This document shows, piece after piece, positions 35,325 to 45,818 of a stretch of 64,000 nucleotides of DNA (position 1 is the stretch's first letter; each line of letters opens with the position of its first letter). The position numbers and the translations under genes were made by a program. The DNA is from Galbibacter orientalis DSM 19592 (GTDB lineage Bacteria > Bacteroidota > Bacteroidia > Flavobacteriales > Flavobacteriaceae): the NCBI RefSeq assembly GCF_000260115.1, contig NZ_JH651379.1:2521466-2585465 (forward strand), given 5' to 3'. The notes beneath the pieces are model-generated. The model was given only the letters and a program-made list of their open reading frames with translations, was not told the origin of the DNA and ran no database searches.

Positions 35325-38300
35325 ATGAAGCCACAACAACAAGGACTATACTCTCCGGAGTTTGAACATGACAATTGCGGTGCAGGTTTTATCTGTAACC
35401 TAAATGGAGTAAGAACCAACGACATCATTCATAAAGCCCTCGATATTTTAATTCGTTTAGAACACAGAGGAGCTGTAAGTGCCGATGGTAAAACGGGAGA
35501 TGGTGCAGGAATCCTAATAGAGATCCCTCATGCTTTTTTTAAACAAACATGTAAGTTTGAAATTCCCGAATCCAAAGAATATGCTGTAGGAATGTTATTC
35601 CTACCAAAATCTAAAAACCAATCTCAAATATGTATTAATCTTTTTGAGGAAAACATCAAAAAACAAGGTCTAAATATTATAGGCTGGCGCGATGTTCCTG
35701 TAGACCATAATTGTATTGGGAAAATAGCTGCTGAAACCGAACCTTTGGTAAAGCAGGTCTTTATTGGAAAAAACAACTTAGATCTTACGGAAGAAGAGTT
35801 TAATGCGAAGCTTTTTGCAGGAAGAAAAATAGCAGAACATGCTGTTTTAAATTCTAATCTTTCTGAGGCTGGCTATTTTTATTTTTCAAGCCTTTCAACC
35901 AACACAATTATATATAAAGGTTTATTAATGCCTCAAGACATTAGTACTTATTATAAGGATTTAATGCAACCAGAGGTAGTAACAAAACTAGCTTTAGTAC
36001 ACCAACGTTTCTCTACAAACACCTTCCCTACTTGGGATTTGGCTCAACCTTTCCGTTTAATGTGCCATAATGGTGAGATTAACACTCTTAGAGGTAACTT
36101 AAGTAGAATGAAAGCTAGAGAAGAGCTTTTTAAAACTGAAATCTTCGGAGAGAGCATTAAAGACATCCCTCCAATTGTTTTAGAAGGAAAATCGGATTCT
36201 GCTTCTATGGATATGGTATTAGAATTATTATTACAAACAGGAAGATCACTTCCTGAAGCAATGATGATGATGGTGCCAGAAGCATGGGAAAAACACCAGT
36301 CTATGACCGACTCCAAAAAGGCTTTTTACGAATACAACTCTTGTATTATGGAGCCTTGGGATGGTCCTGCTTCAATTCCTTTTACTGACGGAAATTATAT
36401 CGGTGCTCTTTTAGACCGTAACGGTTTGAGACCTTCTCGATACACTGTTACTAAAGATGGGTACGTAATTATGTCTTCGGAAACTGGAGTTATAGATGTG
36501 GCTCCAGAAAATGTAGAACACCACGGCCGCTTAGAACCAGGAAGAATGTTTCTGGTAGACATGAATGAGGGACGTATTATTGGAGATGAAGAAGTAAAAG
36601 AAAGTATTGTTTCAAAAAGACCTTATAGAAAATGGCTAGATGAGAATCTTTTACAACTTTCCCAAATATCCTACACTGGAAATAAAACTCCTGTAGAAAA
36701 AGAGGATTTTATAACACGTCAAAAATTATTTGGATACACCAATGAAGATATCACAACCTTAATAACTCCAATGGCTACTTTAGGAAAAGAAGCCATCGGA
36801 TCTATGGGAACCGATACTCCACTTGCTGTTTTATCGGATAAACCTCAATTACTTTTCAATTACTTTAAACAACTTTTCGCTCAGGTTACCAATCCGCCAT
36901 TAGATGGGATTCGTGAAGAAATTGTAACCGATATTAGCTTGTCTATTGGAGGTGATAAAAATATCTTCGATATCATTCCTGAGCAATCTAAAAAACTGAA
37001 AATCCAGAATCCAGTAATCTCAAATGAAGATCTGGATAAGATTAAATATATTAACCACCCGGACTTTAAGGCCGTTTCAATTTCAATCCTTTATGATATT
37101 AATAAAGGGTTGAATGGCCTTGAAGCACGTTTAGACGAAATGGTGGACGAGATTTCTAATGCTATTGATGAAGGATGTAATATTATTATTCTTTCTGATA
37201 GAAATGTTTCGAGCAACATGGCTCCAATTCCATCAGCTTTAGCATGTTCTCATGTACACCATGGACTAAAGAAAAAAGAAAAGAGATCTTCCGTAGGAAT
37301 TATTATTGAATCTGCGGAACCTAGAGAACCTCATCATTTTGCACTTTTATTTGGTTATGGCGCTAGCGCGATTAATCCATATATGGTAAACGAGATTATT
37401 GCAAAATTATCAGCAGAAGGAGAAATCAATATTTCTTTTGAAGAGGCAATTCTTAATTTTAACAAAGCTATCGGAAAAGGTATTGTTAAGATTATGAATA
37501 AAATTGGAATCTCAACTTTACATTCCTATAGAGGGGCTCAAATTTTTGAAGCTTTAGGATTAAATAAAAAATTTGTAAACAAATATTTCTGCAATACTAC
37601 TAGTCGTATTGAAGGAATTGGGATTTATGAAATTGAAAAAGAAATTCAAAAGCGTGTTTCCAAAGCATACACTAGCAGCGAATCTTTAGCCGATTTAGAT
37701 TTAGAAATTGGAGGAGATTACCGCTGGAGAAGAAATGGAGAACGCCATATGTTCAACCCAACTACTGTTGCTAAATTACAACAGGCTGTTAGAACAAATA
37801 AATTTGATAGCTACAAGGAATATTCTAAGATGATTAATGAGCAAACAGAGCGTTTGATGACACTTAGAGGGATGTTCAAGTTTAAAGAACTTAATCCAAT
37901 TCCAATTGAAGAGGTAGAGCCTTGGACAGATATTGTTAAGCGTTTTAAAACTGGAGCCATGTCTTTTGGTTCAATTAGTAAAGAAGCGCATGAGAATTTA
38001 GCTATTGCCATGAATAGAATTCAAGGTAAAAGTAATTCTGGAGAAGGTGGAGAAGACCCAGACCGTTTCCATAAAGACCTTAATGGTAATTGGAGAAACA
38101 GTGCTATAAAGCAAGTTGCTTCTGGACGTTTTGGAGTTTCTATAAACTACCTTACCAACGCCAAAGAAATACAAATTAAAATGGCTCAGGGTGCTAAGCC
38201 TGGAGAAGGAGGACAATTACCTGGTCCAAAAGTAAATCCTTCTATTGCCAAAACTAGAAATTCCACTCCTTATGTTGGGTTAATATCACCACCTCCGCAT

Positions 38301-39842
38301 CACGATATTTATTCTATTGAAGATTTAGCTCAGCTAATTTTCGATTTAAAAAATGCGAATCGTGAAGCTAGAGTAAACGTTAAGTTAGTATCAGAAGTAG
38401 GAGTAGGAACTATTGCTGCTGGAGTTGCCAAAGCAAAAGCAGATGTTGTTCTTATCTCTGGATTTGATGGAGGTACGGGGGCATCGCCACTTACCTCGCT
38501 TCGTCATGCAGGATTACCTTGGGAACTTGGGGTTGCAGAAGCACAGCAGACATTAGTCTTAAACGACCTTAGAGGACGTATAGTAATGGAATGCGACGGA
38601 CAATTAAAAACGGGTCGAGATGTAGCTATTGCTTGTTTATTAGGTGCAGAAGAATTTGGTTTTGCTACGGCTCCACTTGTAGCATCTGGTTGTATTATGA
38701 TGCGCGCTTGCCATTTAAATACATGTCCAGTTGGAATAGCAACTCAGGATCCTGAATTACGTAAAAACTTTAAAGGAACTCCTGAGCATGTTATTAATTT
38801 CATGTATTTTATTGCTCAAGAGTTACGTCAGATAATGGCCGACTTAGGATTCAAGTCTATTGAAGAAATGGTTGGACAGAGTCAGAAATTAGATATGAAT
38901 AAAGCTATTGAGCATTACAAAGCGCAAGGAATAGACTTATCTAATATTTTATACAAACCTAGAGTTCCAGAGCATGTAAAACTTCATAATACAGAAAAAC
39001 AAGACCATCAGTTAGAAGAAGTTTTAGATTTTGAAATTTTAAATCAAGCTCATCCAGCGGTTTACCGTAAGGAAAAAATGAGTTTAGATTTTCCAATAAC
39101 AAACATCAATCGTACTACGGGAGCTATATTAAGTAATGAAATTTCTAAAATTCATGGAGAAGAAGGGCTTCCTGAAGATACATTAACATTAAATTTTGAA
39201 GGTTCTGCCGGACAAAGTTTTGGAGCATTTGCTACTAAAGGACTTACCTTAAAAGTAAATGGTAATACAAATGATTACTTTGGAAAAGGACTTTCTGGTG
39301 CCAAATTAATTGTAAAAGTACCTGAAAAAGCTACTTTTAAACCAGAAGAAAATGTAATTATTGGTAACGTTGCCATGTATGGTGCTGTTACTGGAGAAGC
39401 ATATATTAACGGTATTGCTGGAGAACGTTTCTTAGTAAGAAACTCTGGAGCCAAAGCTGTTGTTGAAGGTATTGGAGACCACGGTTGTGAATACATGACA
39501 GGTGGGGTTGCAGTTATTCTTGGAAAAATAGGTAGAAACTTCGCTGCTGGAATGAGCGGTGGGGTAGCTTATATTTATAATCCAGATAACACCCTCGATA
39601 CGAATAACTTTAATATGGAAATGGTTGAATTAGAAGATTTGTCTGATAATGACCAAATTCAATTACAAACCTTAATTAGCGAACATATTAAATACACCGA
39701 TAGTCCACATGCAAAACGCATTATGGAAGATTGGGGTAAAAACAGCAAAAAGTTTGTAAAAGTAATGCCAACAGAATACAAAAAAGCATTAGAGATGCTG
39801 GCAAAACAAGAAAAAGAAGTAGAACAACTAACAACAGCATAA
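35325..39842 (+). CDS. gltB: glutamate synthase large subunit
   Basis: Large subunit (1505 aa) of NADPH-type glutamate synthase: releases ammonia from glutamine and adds it to 2-oxoglutarate. Domains: class II amidotransferase with nucleophile C18 after a short propeptide, a central domain, the FMN-binding synthase domain ([15 protein letters not shown] near residue 1050), the [3Fe-4S] cysteines in [15 protein letters not shown] near residue 1125 and the C-terminal beta-helix domain ([13 protein letters not shown]...). Length matches the bacterial alpha subunit. gltD follows after one base. Confidence 0.97.
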   Translation: MKPQQQGLYSPEFEHDNCGAGFICNLNGVRTNDIIHKALDILIRLEHRGAVSADGKTGDGAGILIEIPHAFFKQTCKFEIPESKEYAVGMLFLPKSKNQSQICINLFEENIKKQGLNIIGWRDVPVDHNCIGKIAAETEPLVKQVFIGKNNLDLTEEEFNAKLFAGRKIAEHAVLNSNLSEAGYFYFSSLSTNTIIYKGLLMPQDISTYYKDLMQPEVVTKLALVHQRFSTNTFPTWDLAQPFRLMCHNGEINTLRGNLSRMKAREELFKTEIFGESIKDIPPIVLEGKSDSASMDMVLELLLQTGRSLPEAMMMMVPEAWEKHQSMTDSKKAFYEYNSCIMEPWDGPASIPFTDGNYIGALLDRNGLRPSRYTVTKDGYVIMSSETGVIDVAPENVEHHGRLEPGRMFLVDMNEGRIIGDEEVKESIVSKRPYRKWLDENLLQLSQISYTGNKTPVEKEDFITRQKLFGYTNEDITTLITPMATLGKEAIGSMGTDTPLAVLSDKPQLLFNYFKQLFAQVTNPPLDGIREEIVTDISLSIGGDKNIFDIIPEQSKKLKIQNPVISNEDLDKIKYINHPDFKAVSISILYDINKGLNGLEARLDEMVDEISNAIDEGCNIIILSDRNVSSNMAPIPSALACSHVHHGLKKKEKRSSVGIIIESAEPREPHHFALLFGYGASAINPYMVNEIIAKLSAEGEINISFEEAILNFNKAIGKGIVKIMNKIGISTLHSYRGAQIFEALGLNKKFVNKYFCNTTSRIEGIGIYEIEKEIQKRVSKAYTSSESLADLDLEIGGDYRWRRNGERHMFNPTTVAKLQQAVRTNKFDSYKEYSKMINEQTERLMTLRGMFKFKELNPIPIEEVEPWTDIVKRFKTGAMSFGSISKEAHENLAIAMNRIQGKSNSGEGGEDPDRFHKDLNGNWRNSAIKQVASGRFGVSINYLTNAKEIQIKMAQGAKPGEGGQLPGPKVNPSIAKTRNSTPYVGLISPPPHHDIYSIEDLAQLIFDLKNANREARVNVKLVSEVGVGTIAAGVAKAKADVVLISGFDGGTGASPLTSLRHAGLPWELGVAEAQQTLVLNDLRGRIVMECDGQLKTGRDVAIACLLGAEEFGFATAPLVASGCIMMRACHLNTCPVGIATQDPELRKNFKGTPEHVINFMYFIAQELRQIMADLGFKSIEEMVGQSQKLDMNKAIEHYKAQGIDLSNILYKPRVPEHVKLHNTEKQDHQLEEVLDFEILNQAHPAVYRKEKMSLDFPITNINRTTGAILSNEISKIHGEEGLPEDTLTLNFEGSAGQSFGAFATKGLTLKVNGNTNDYFGKGLSGAKLIVKVPEKATFKPEENVIIGNVAMYGAVTGEAYINGIAGERFLVRNSGAKAVVEGIGDHGCEYMTGGVAVILGKIGRNFAAGMSGGVAYIYNPDNTLDTNNFNMEMVELEDLSDNDQIQLQTLISEHIKYTDSPHAKRIMEDWGKNSKKFVKVMPTEYKKALEMLAKQEKEVEQLTTA

Positions 39843-39843
39843 A

Positions 39844-41301
39844 ATGGGAAAACTAAGAGGATTTTTAGAATACGAAAGACGCGGTGAAGATAGTATTGCT
39901 GTTGAAGAACGTGTTGAGAATTACAATGAGTTTACCAAAGAACTCGATACAAAAGAATTAAACGAACAAGGTGGCCGTTGTATGGATTGCGGAATCCCGT
40001 TCTGCCATAGTGGATGTCCGCTCGGGAATTTAATTCCCGACTTCAACGACGCCGTTTATAAAAACGATTGGAGCAAAGCGTTACGCCTACTCCATGCCAC
40101 CAATAATTTTCCTGAGTTTACAGGGAGATTATGTCCAGCACCTTGTGAATCTGCATGTGTACTAGGAATTATCCAACCTCCTGTTTCTATTGAACTTATT
40201 GAAAAATATATTGTAGAACGTGGATTTAAAGAAGGATGGATTAAACCAAACCCACCAAAAAAACGCACAGGAAAAACAATTGCTGTTGTAGGTTCTGGAC
40301 CATCTGGTTTAGCAGCTGCACAACAATTAAATCGTGCAGGACATACCGTAACTGTTTTTGAACGCGATAAAAAAGTTGGTGGCCTATTAAGATATGGAAT
40401 TCCAGATTTTAAATTAGAAAAGAATGTTATAGATCGTCGTGTTGCTATTTTAGAAGCTGAAGGAATTGAGTTTAAAACAAACGTTCATGTAGGGAAAAAC
40501 TACGATGCGGCACAACTAAACGATTTTGATGCTGTAGTACTTTGTGGTGGCGCTACGCAACGTAGAAAACTACCAATTCCAGGAGCGGAAGCAAATGGCG
40601 TTGTGCAAGCAATGGATTTCTTAAAAAGAAACAATCAGGTTGTAGACGGATTAGCAGAAACTACAGAATCTTTACATGCCGCTGGCAAAAATGTTATTGT
40701 TATTGGTGGAGGAGATACTGGGTCTGACTGTGTAGGAACTTCCAATCGTCATGGAGCAAAATCGGTTACTAACTTTGAGATTATGCCAATGCCTCCAGAA
40801 TCTCGTTCAGAAGAAAATCCATGGCCTTTCTGGCCTTTTACCCTCAAAACAAGTTCTTCTCATGAGGAAGGTGTTGAGCGTAATTGGAGCATCTTAACAA
40901 AAGAATTTGTAAAAAATGAACAAGGAAATTTAACAGCTATTAAAACTGTTGAAGTTAAATGGGTTAAAATTCCAGGAGAGCGTCCACAACTTAAAGAAGT
41001 TGAAGGTTCTGAAAAAGAATGGCCTTGCGATTTAGCATTATTAGCTTTAGGATTTACAGGCCCAGAAGCTACTTTAAGCGAGCAATTAGGATTAAAAACT
41101 GATGAAAGAAGTAATATAAAAGGGAATAATTATCAAACCAATGTTCCTCATATTTTTACTGCTGGAGATATGCGCAGAGGACAATCGTTAATTGTTTGGG
41201 CTATTTCTGAAGGTAGAGAAGCAGCACATCATGTAGATAAATTTTTAATGGGATCTTCTTCACTTCCAGTAAAGGAAAAAGGAGATTTACCAGCAGCCTA
41301 G
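39844..41301 (+). CDS. gltD: glutamate synthase small subunit
   Basis: Electron-supplying beta subunit (485 aa). The N-terminal ferredoxin-like part has cysteines C46, C49, C54, C58 and C97, C101, C105 for two [4Fe-4S] clusters; the FAD motif VVGSGPSGLAAAQ follows near residue 147 and the NADPH motif GGGDTGSDC near residue 289. It is directly downstream of gltB in one operon ending at the terminator at 41437. Confidence 0.96.
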   Translation: MGKLRGFLEYERRGEDSIAVEERVENYNEFTKELDTKELNEQGGRCMDCGIPFCHSGCPLGNLIPDFNDAVYKNDWSKALRLLHATNNFPEFTGRLCPAPCESACVLGIIQPPVSIELIEKYIVERGFKEGWIKPNPPKKRTGKTIAVVGSGPSGLAAAQQLNRAGHTVTVFERDKKVGGLLRYGIPDFKLEKNVIDRRVAILEAEGIEFKTNVHVGKNYDAAQLNDFDAVVLCGGATQRRKLPIPGAEANGVVQAMDFLKRNNQVVDGLAETTESLHAAGKNVIVIGGGDTGSDCVGTSNRHGAKSVTNFEIMPMPPESRSEENPWPFWPFTLKTSSSHEEGVERNWSILTKEFVKNEQGNLTAIKTVEVKWVKIPGERPQLKEVEGSEKEWPCDLALLALGFTGPEATLSEQLGLKTDERSNIKGNNYQTNVPHIFTAGDMRRGQSLIVWAISEGREAAHHVDKFLMGSSSLPVKEKGDLPAA

Positions 41302-41338
41302 GTTATATATTTATTTAATTCCATTACGTGGTTTTGTC

Positions 41339-41438
41339 AATCAACTATCTCTAGGCAAAATCGAGATAGTAAGACAAAACAAATTTAACTCATTTCGGCA
41401 CAGAGTGTCGGGGGATTAAATCCTTCATGAGAAATTAA
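41339..41438 (+). repeat. three-hairpin dispersed repeat, copy D
   Basis: Hairpin 1 stem is ACTATCTC / GAGATAGT (41344-41351, 41363-41370), where copy C has ACTACCTC / GAGGTAGT: one C-G pair replaced by T-A. Hairpin 2 is CGGCAC-AGA-GTGTCG (41396-41410), where copy B has CGACGT-AGA-ACGTCG: two further compensated pairs and one wobble. Hairpin 3 is decayed. It lies between gltD and the operon terminator. Confidence 0.75.
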
Positions 41439-41472
41439 AATAGCCGACTTCAATTTGAGGTCGGCTATTTTT
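41437..41472 (+). terminator. terminator of gltBD
   Basis: A long stem (AAAATAGCCGACTTCAA pairing with TTGAGGTCGGCTATTTT, one G-T pair) followed by T. It lies directly after repeat copy D. Confidence 0.85.
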
Positions 41473-41531
41473 ATGCTATCTAATCGTTAAGGTTAATTTT
41501 CATTTTCGTATTTTCCCGAAAATTTTTTTCA

Positions 41532-42797
41532 ATGCAAGAAACACCCATTTTTAGTAATGATACTATTGTATTCGGTATCATCATGTTATGTTTAGGATTT
41601 GTTTTTTTTACTTCAGCAATAAAAACTGGATTTTGGAACAAGTTCTATAAAATTGTCCCTTCCGTATTAATGTGTTATTTACTCCCTTCGTTATTTAATT
41701 CTTTTGGAGTTATTTCAGACGAAACTTCAAACTTATACTTTGTAGCAAGTAGATACCTACTTCCAGCATCATTAGTTTTAATGACGCTAAGTATTGACCT
41801 AAAAGCGGTTTTTAATTTGGGTCCAAAAGCATTAATCATGTTTTTTACTGGAACTATAGGAATTGTTATCGGAGGACCGCTTGCCATTCTTTTAATTTCC
41901 ACTATTTCTCCAGATACTGTTGGAGGCGTTGGGCCAGATGCCGTTTGGCGAGGCCTTGCAACGCTAGCTGGTAGTTGGATTGGTGGAGGTGCAAATCAAG
42001 CCGCTATGCTTGAAATTTTTAAATACAATCCTGAAAAATATGGAGGAATGGTATTAGTAGATATTGTGGTAGCCAATCTGTGGATGGCAATTGTATTACT
42101 AGGTGTTGGAAAAAGTAATAAAATTGACAACTGGTTAAAGGCAGACAATAGCGCTATTGAGGAGCTAAAAAATAAAATGCAAGCCTTTGCCGATAAAGTA
42201 ACTCGTATTCCATCATTAACAGATTACATAATGATTCTCTCCATTGCATTTGTTGCGGTAGGGATTGCACACTTTGGTGCTACTAATATTTCAGATTTTT
42301 TAACAGGAAACTTTGAAGCCGTAAGCGATAAAAAAAGTGCCTTGTCTTCTTTTGGATCACAATTTTTTTGGATGATTACCATTGCCACACTAATTGGTAT
42401 CGGACTCTCATTTACAAAATTCAAAAACTACGAAGGTGCTGGTGCGAGTAAATTTGGCTCTATTTGTATCTATATTTTGGTTGCCACTATTGGAATGAAG
42501 ATGAATATCTTTACCATTTTTGAAAATCCGGGACTTATTGCAATTGGTTTAGTATGGATGACCATTCACGCTTTATTACTAATAATAGTTGCAAAAATAA
42601 TTAAAGCTCCCTACTTCTTTTTAGCAGTTGGAAGTCAGGCAAATGTTGGAGGAGCTGCTTCTGCTCCAGTAGTTGCTGCAGAGTTTCACCCTTCTTTAGC
42701 TACTGTAGGTGTTCTATTGGCTGTATTTGGATATGCTGTTGGAACCTATGGTGCTATTTTTTGCGCTTATTTAATGGAATTAGCTTCAAAAGTGTAG
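41532..42797 (+). CDS. DUF819 family membrane protein
   Basis: Polytopic inner-membrane protein of 421 aa with about eleven hydrophobic segments. Recognised as DUF819 by RYLLPASLVLMTLSIDLKAV, GGPLAILLI, LATLAGSWIGGGANQAAM and the C-terminal VGSQANVGGAASAPVVAA. Glycine-rich GSWIGGGANQ and SQANVGGAAS repeats in the two halves suggest an inverted-repeat transporter fold. Transported substrate is unknown. The next gene is 49 bp downstream. Confidence 0.85.
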   Translation: MQETPIFSNDTIVFGIIMLCLGFVFFTSAIKTGFWNKFYKIVPSVLMCYLLPSLFNSFGVISDETSNLYFVASRYLLPASLVLMTLSIDLKAVFNLGPKALIMFFTGTIGIVIGGPLAILLISTISPDTVGGVGPDAVWRGLATLAGSWIGGGANQAAMLEIFKYNPEKYGGMVLVDIVVANLWMAIVLLGVGKSNKIDNWLKADNSAIEELKNKMQAFADKVTRIPSLTDYIMILSIAFVAVGIAHFGATNISDFLTGNFEAVSDKKSALSSFGSQFFWMITIATLIGIGLSFTKFKNYEGAGASKFGSICIYILVATIGMKMNIFTIFENPGLIAIGLVWMTIHALLLIIVAKIIKAPYFFLAVGSQANVGGAASAPVVAAEFHPSLATVGVLLAVFGYAVGTYGAIFCAYLMELASKV

Positions 42798-42846
42798 CAA
42801 TTTTTAGTAGAATTATGCATATTTGCCCTTCAGAAAAAAACAACTT

Positions 42847-43578
42847 ATGTACAAATTATTAGTACCCACTTTAATAGCCTTAATCCTTGTTTCTTGCGGA
42901 AAAGGAAATGACAATATGATTGTTAACGGAAACGTAGAAGGTTTGCGTAAAGGAACTATTTATTTTCAGAAATTAGAAGATAGTACAATGGTAACTTTAG
43001 ACTCTATAAAAATAGACGGGAAATCCGATTTTAGTTTTTCAACCACTATTGAAAGTCCAGAAGTTTTTACCTTATACCTTGATAAAAATGATGGTAATCT
43101 TTTAAACGATCGTCTTGATTTTTTTGGAGAACCTGGAACAATCACCATAAAAACTACAAGAGATTATTTTGCTCCTGAAGCTAAAATTGAAGGCTCTGAG
43201 AGTCAGAAAACATGGGAAGAATACAAAAGTATCCTTTCAAAATTTTCTACTAAAAACTTAGAGCTTATAAAAGAAACGTTACAGGCAACTAAAGATGGGA
43301 AAATGGAAATTGCAGATTCTCTAAAACAAGTTTCTCAAAGAAATTCGACTCGTAGTTACCTTTACACGCTTAATTTTATTCTTAACAATAAGGATTCTTA
43401 CACGGCTCCTTATATAACACTTGCCAATGCTTACAACACCAATGTTAAATATTTAGATTCTATAAACAACTCCTTAACACCAGAAGTTGCCGATTCTAAA
43501 TATGGTAAAATGTTGGCTGAATACATTAAAGAAATAAAAGAAAATTCTACTACAGCAGCAAAAGACTCTATTAAATAA
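42847..43578 (+). CDS. DUF4369 domain lipoprotein
   Basis: Lipoprotein of 243 aa with cysteine 17 at the end of ALILVSC. The DUF4369 domain (about residues 25-125) has the usual GNVEGLRKGTIYF start and alternating strands; the rest is helical and charged. In Bacteroidota this domain often precedes a thioredoxin-like domain; none is present here. I start at ATG 42847 because a near-consensus -7 element (CATATTTG) lies at 42818-42825, covering the alternative TTG at 42823. Function unknown. Confidence 0.75.
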   Translation: MYKLLVPTLIALILVSCGKGNDNMIVNGNVEGLRKGTIYFQKLEDSTMVTLDSIKIDGKSDFSFSTTIESPEVFTLYLDKNDGNLLNDRLDFFGEPGTITIKTTRDYFAPEAKIEGSESQKTWEEYKSILSKFSTKNLELIKETLQATKDGKMEIADSLKQVSQRNSTRSYLYTLNFILNNKDSYTAPYITLANAYNTNVKYLDSINNSLTPEVADSKYGKMLAEYIKEIKENSTTAAKDSIK

Positions 43579-43593
43579 TTACTGTATATATAT

Positions 43594-43640
43594 TTTTTAT
43601 CATTAATGTCCGAGTAAAAATACAAGACCGCTTCGCTGTA
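43594..43640 (+). repeat. 47-bp dispersed repeat, copy 1, left of the marC block
   Basis: Shares TGTCCGAGTAAAA, ATACAAGACCGC and TTCGCTGTA with 45526-45572, differing by about two substitutions and one base of length. It is followed by a short purine-rich stretch. It and the second copy are direct repeats enclosing the two paralogous membrane proteins and marC. Confidence 0.8.
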
Positions 43641-43812
43641 AGAAAAAAGAACAAAGACTAAATCTTAACTATTATAAAATGAGTAGTTTAAAGAAGTTAC
43701 ATTGTTAAAATTTTCTTTTTCATTCATTTTTATTAATAGCAAGGGAGCTATATAAGTAGAGCTCAATAAATTTTGTTAACCTTTATCGGACAACAATAAT
43801 TTTTTATAGAAG

Positions 43813-43845
43813 AGGTTGGCAAATTATTTTAGCCAACCTTTTTTT
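43813..43845 (+). terminator. rightward terminator overlapping the convergent gene
   Basis: GGTTGGC / GCCAACC with an 11-nt loop followed by seven T on the plus strand, so it stops transcription coming from the DUF4369 gene. The last four codons and the stop of the leftward gene at 43824 form part of the hairpin. Confidence 0.7.
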
Positions 43846-44261
43846 ATGGAACTGTTTGTAAAAGCTATTAAAAAAGCAGCTATTAAAACCACTAATGCAG
43901 GTAAAATATAAGCCGTATTCCCTAAAGCTTCTGGAGTTTTAACTACAAACAAGCTATAGCCCATTTGAATAATAATAGCTATAAGGGAAATTACAAACAT
44001 AGGTTTTGCCCATTTCTTTTTTAACAGCAAAGCAAAACTCCCTAGCACCCCAGAAAAAACGGCAATTCCATAAATAAATTTTGCCCAGAGCGGATTGTTT
44101 TCATACATGGCTCTTTGGGGTTCGGGCATAGCTTCTAATGCTTCTGGTGTTACACTAATATCTGCTATAAAAGCTCCTACTCCCATTAAATTCCAAAACA
44201 ATGCAAGAATAGTGATAAGCCAAAACCACCACGGAATTTTAGTTGATAATTGCGTGTCCAT
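43824..44261 (-). CDS. small four-helix membrane protein, paralogue 1
   Basis: Unrecognised 145-aa protein with four hydrophobic segments (about 11-31, 60-82, 88-108, 113-135) and short polar loops, most likely in the inner membrane. It is a clear paralogue of the protein at 45008: both share FW(L/I)...ALxWNLMGxGAFI, SGVxGS, LLLxKKWxxPxFVxSLxAIxIQM and a final SIKKxWL. No named family is recognised. It lies on the far side of marC in the same direction. Confidence 0.7.
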   Translation of the reverse strand: MDTQLSTKIPWWFWLITILALFWNLMGVGAFIADISVTPEALEAMPEPQRAMYENNPLWAKFIYGIAVFSGVLGSFALLLKKKWAKPMFVISLIAIIIQMGYSLFVVKTPEALGNTAYILPALVVLIAAFLIAFTNSSIKKGWLK

Positions 44262-44322
44262 AATAAGTTTAGTTAGTTATAAGTCTTATAAATTTAAGAA
44301 ATAAAACGCAAACTTAAATTGC

Positions 44323-44937
44323 CTATTTTAAAACAACGAAAAAACTTTTTAGTCCCATAAGGATACTTTGCACTGCATAAGCCGCTAAAATAAGTCCCAT
44401 AACCTTACTAATTACAGAAATACCATACTCTCCAATTCTCTTTTGAATATGATTAGCTCCAAGTAAGAAAACGCAGGTTATTCCAATAACTAATAATACT
44501 AGAATAGAAGTTATTATTTGCTGTTGAATAGTGTAGATATGGTTATCTGTCATTAACACCACCGCCATAATTGCTCCAGGCGAAGCAATTGAAGGTATTG
44601 CTATTGGAAAGATAGTAACATGTTTATAATCTTTTATTGATTCTTTTTCTGAGGAAGGTTTACCTTCTCCAAAAATCATAGTAAGTGCAAATAAAAATAA
44701 AATAACTCCTCCAGAAATCTGAAAAGCATCTAAAGACACTTTCATTCCTTCCAAAATAAATTGCCCAATAACAATAAAGAACAACAGAATAAAGAACGCT
44801 ACTACGCTTGCACGCATAGCTATTTTCTTTTTTTCAGCCAAATCAAACGACTTTGTTGCCTCCAAATACACTGGAACAGAACCAAATGGATCGATTACGG
44901 CAAATAAAAATAATATAGTAGTTATAATCTCCTGCAT
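44323..44937 (-). CDS. MarC family membrane protein
   Basis: Inner-membrane protein of 204 aa with six hydrophobic segments. MarC family blocks are visible: LFAVIDPFGSVPVYL at the N-terminus, AFQISGGVILFLFALTMIFG in the middle, FPIAIPSIASPGAIMAVV and the C-terminal RIGEYGISVISKVMGLILAAYAVQ. Despite the name, a role in multiple antibiotic resistance is not supported for this family, and function is unknown. It is flanked on both sides by paralogous four-helix membrane protein genes in the same direction. Confidence 0.88.
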   Translation of the reverse strand: MQEIITTILFLFAVIDPFGSVPVYLEATKSFDLAEKKKIAMRASVVAFFILLFFIVIGQFILEGMKVSLDAFQISGGVILFLFALTMIFGEGKPSSEKESIKDYKHVTIFPIAIPSIASPGAIMAVVLMTDNHIYTIQQQIITSILVLLVIGITCVFLLGANHIQKRIGEYGISVISKVMGLILAAYAVQSILMGLKSFFVVLK

Positions 44938-45007
44938 TTATAATAAATCTTAGTGTGCTAAATATACGTAGAAGATTTTTTACAGAACTCCCTAAAAAAT
45001 AAAGATT

Positions 45008-45445
45008 TTAATTCAACCAGTTCTTTTTTATACTGAAGTTTGAAAAGAATACGTGAAAAACACCAGCAAGAATAATAAAAACAGGGAGAATTACAGATTC
45101 GGGACTGAAAGACTCTAATGAAGTTACCCCTATTAAACTATATATCATTTGAATTAAGATAGCCACCAGAGAAAGTACAAATAAGGGTCTTGACCACTTT
45201 TTACGCAATAATAAACCTATACTTCCAATAACTCCAGACAATACAGCTACAGCATATACAACTTCCATCCAAGAGGGATAAGAAAGTAAGAGTTCTTTTT
45301 CTGAAATTGGAAGCGCCAACAAGGAAGCTTGAGTCATGCTTATTTGTCCTATAAAAGCTCCCAGCCCCATTAAATTCCAAATAAGTGCAAATATAGAAAC
45401 TATCCAAAACCAAATTGGAAGACTTAAAACAGCTTTACGAGTCAT
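45008..45445 (-). CDS. small four-helix membrane protein, paralogue 2
   Basis: Same length (145 aa) and layout as the protein at 43824, and about half of the positions agree in the membrane segments, so the two arose by duplication. It has four hydrophobic segments and no signal peptide. It begins near the direct repeat at 45526-45572. No known function. Confidence 0.7.
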   Translation of the reverse strand: MTRKAVLSLPIWFWIVSIFALIWNLMGLGAFIGQISMTQASLLALPISEKELLLSYPSWMEVVYAVAVLSGVIGSIGLLLRKKWSRPLFVLSLVAILIQMIYSLIGVTSLESFSPESVILPVFIILAGVFHVFFSNFSIKKNWLN

Positions 45446-45525
45446 AATCTATTAAATTTTAGCTTATTACACCTCTAATATACACTTTATATAAGGATTT
45501 CTAAAGTGTTAAAATTACTGACTCT

Positions 45526-45572
45526 ATTTTTATCATTTATGTCCGAGTAAAATACAAGACCGCTTCGCTGTA
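45526..45572 (+). repeat. 47-bp dispersed repeat, copy 2, right of the marC block
   Basis: Second copy of the repeat at 43594-43640, in the same orientation. The minisatellite starts at its right edge, at the place where the first copy has only a short purine-rich tract. Confidence 0.8.
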
Positions 45573-45576
45573 TGAA

Positions 45577-45768
45577 CAAAGAGGCAAGAGGCAAGAGACA
45601 AGAGACAAGAGGCAAGAGACAAGAGACAAAGAGACAAAGAGACAAGAGACAGGAGACAAGAGACAAAGAGACAGGAGACAGGAGACAAGAGACAAAGAGA
45701 CAGGAGACAGGAGGCAAGAGACAGGAGATAGGAGATAGAAAACAAGAAACAAGAGATATGTATATCCC
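45577..45768. repeat. GAGACA-type minisatellite, about 190 bp
   Basis: A nearly uninterrupted purine-rich tract built of 7-8-bp units GAGACAA, GAGACAG, GAGGCAA and AGAGACAAA, ending in decayed units (GATAGGAGATAG). It is open in several frames on both strands, but the translations (RQETRDK-type or Ser/Leu/Cys-type) are low-complexity and not credible genes. Apart from this, the 45446-45951 gap holds repeat copies and the tRNA-Thr terminator. Confidence 0.9.
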
Positions 45769-45818
45769 TAAATAGAGTTGACCGTTTTTATTTAATTTCC
45801 ATTATCAAAAATGTAGAA

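Noticed and set aside
45487-45775. Overlapping open frames on both strands in the GAGACA tract
   Set aside because: They come from a low-complexity tract without stop codons; the translations are simple repeats that change with frame.
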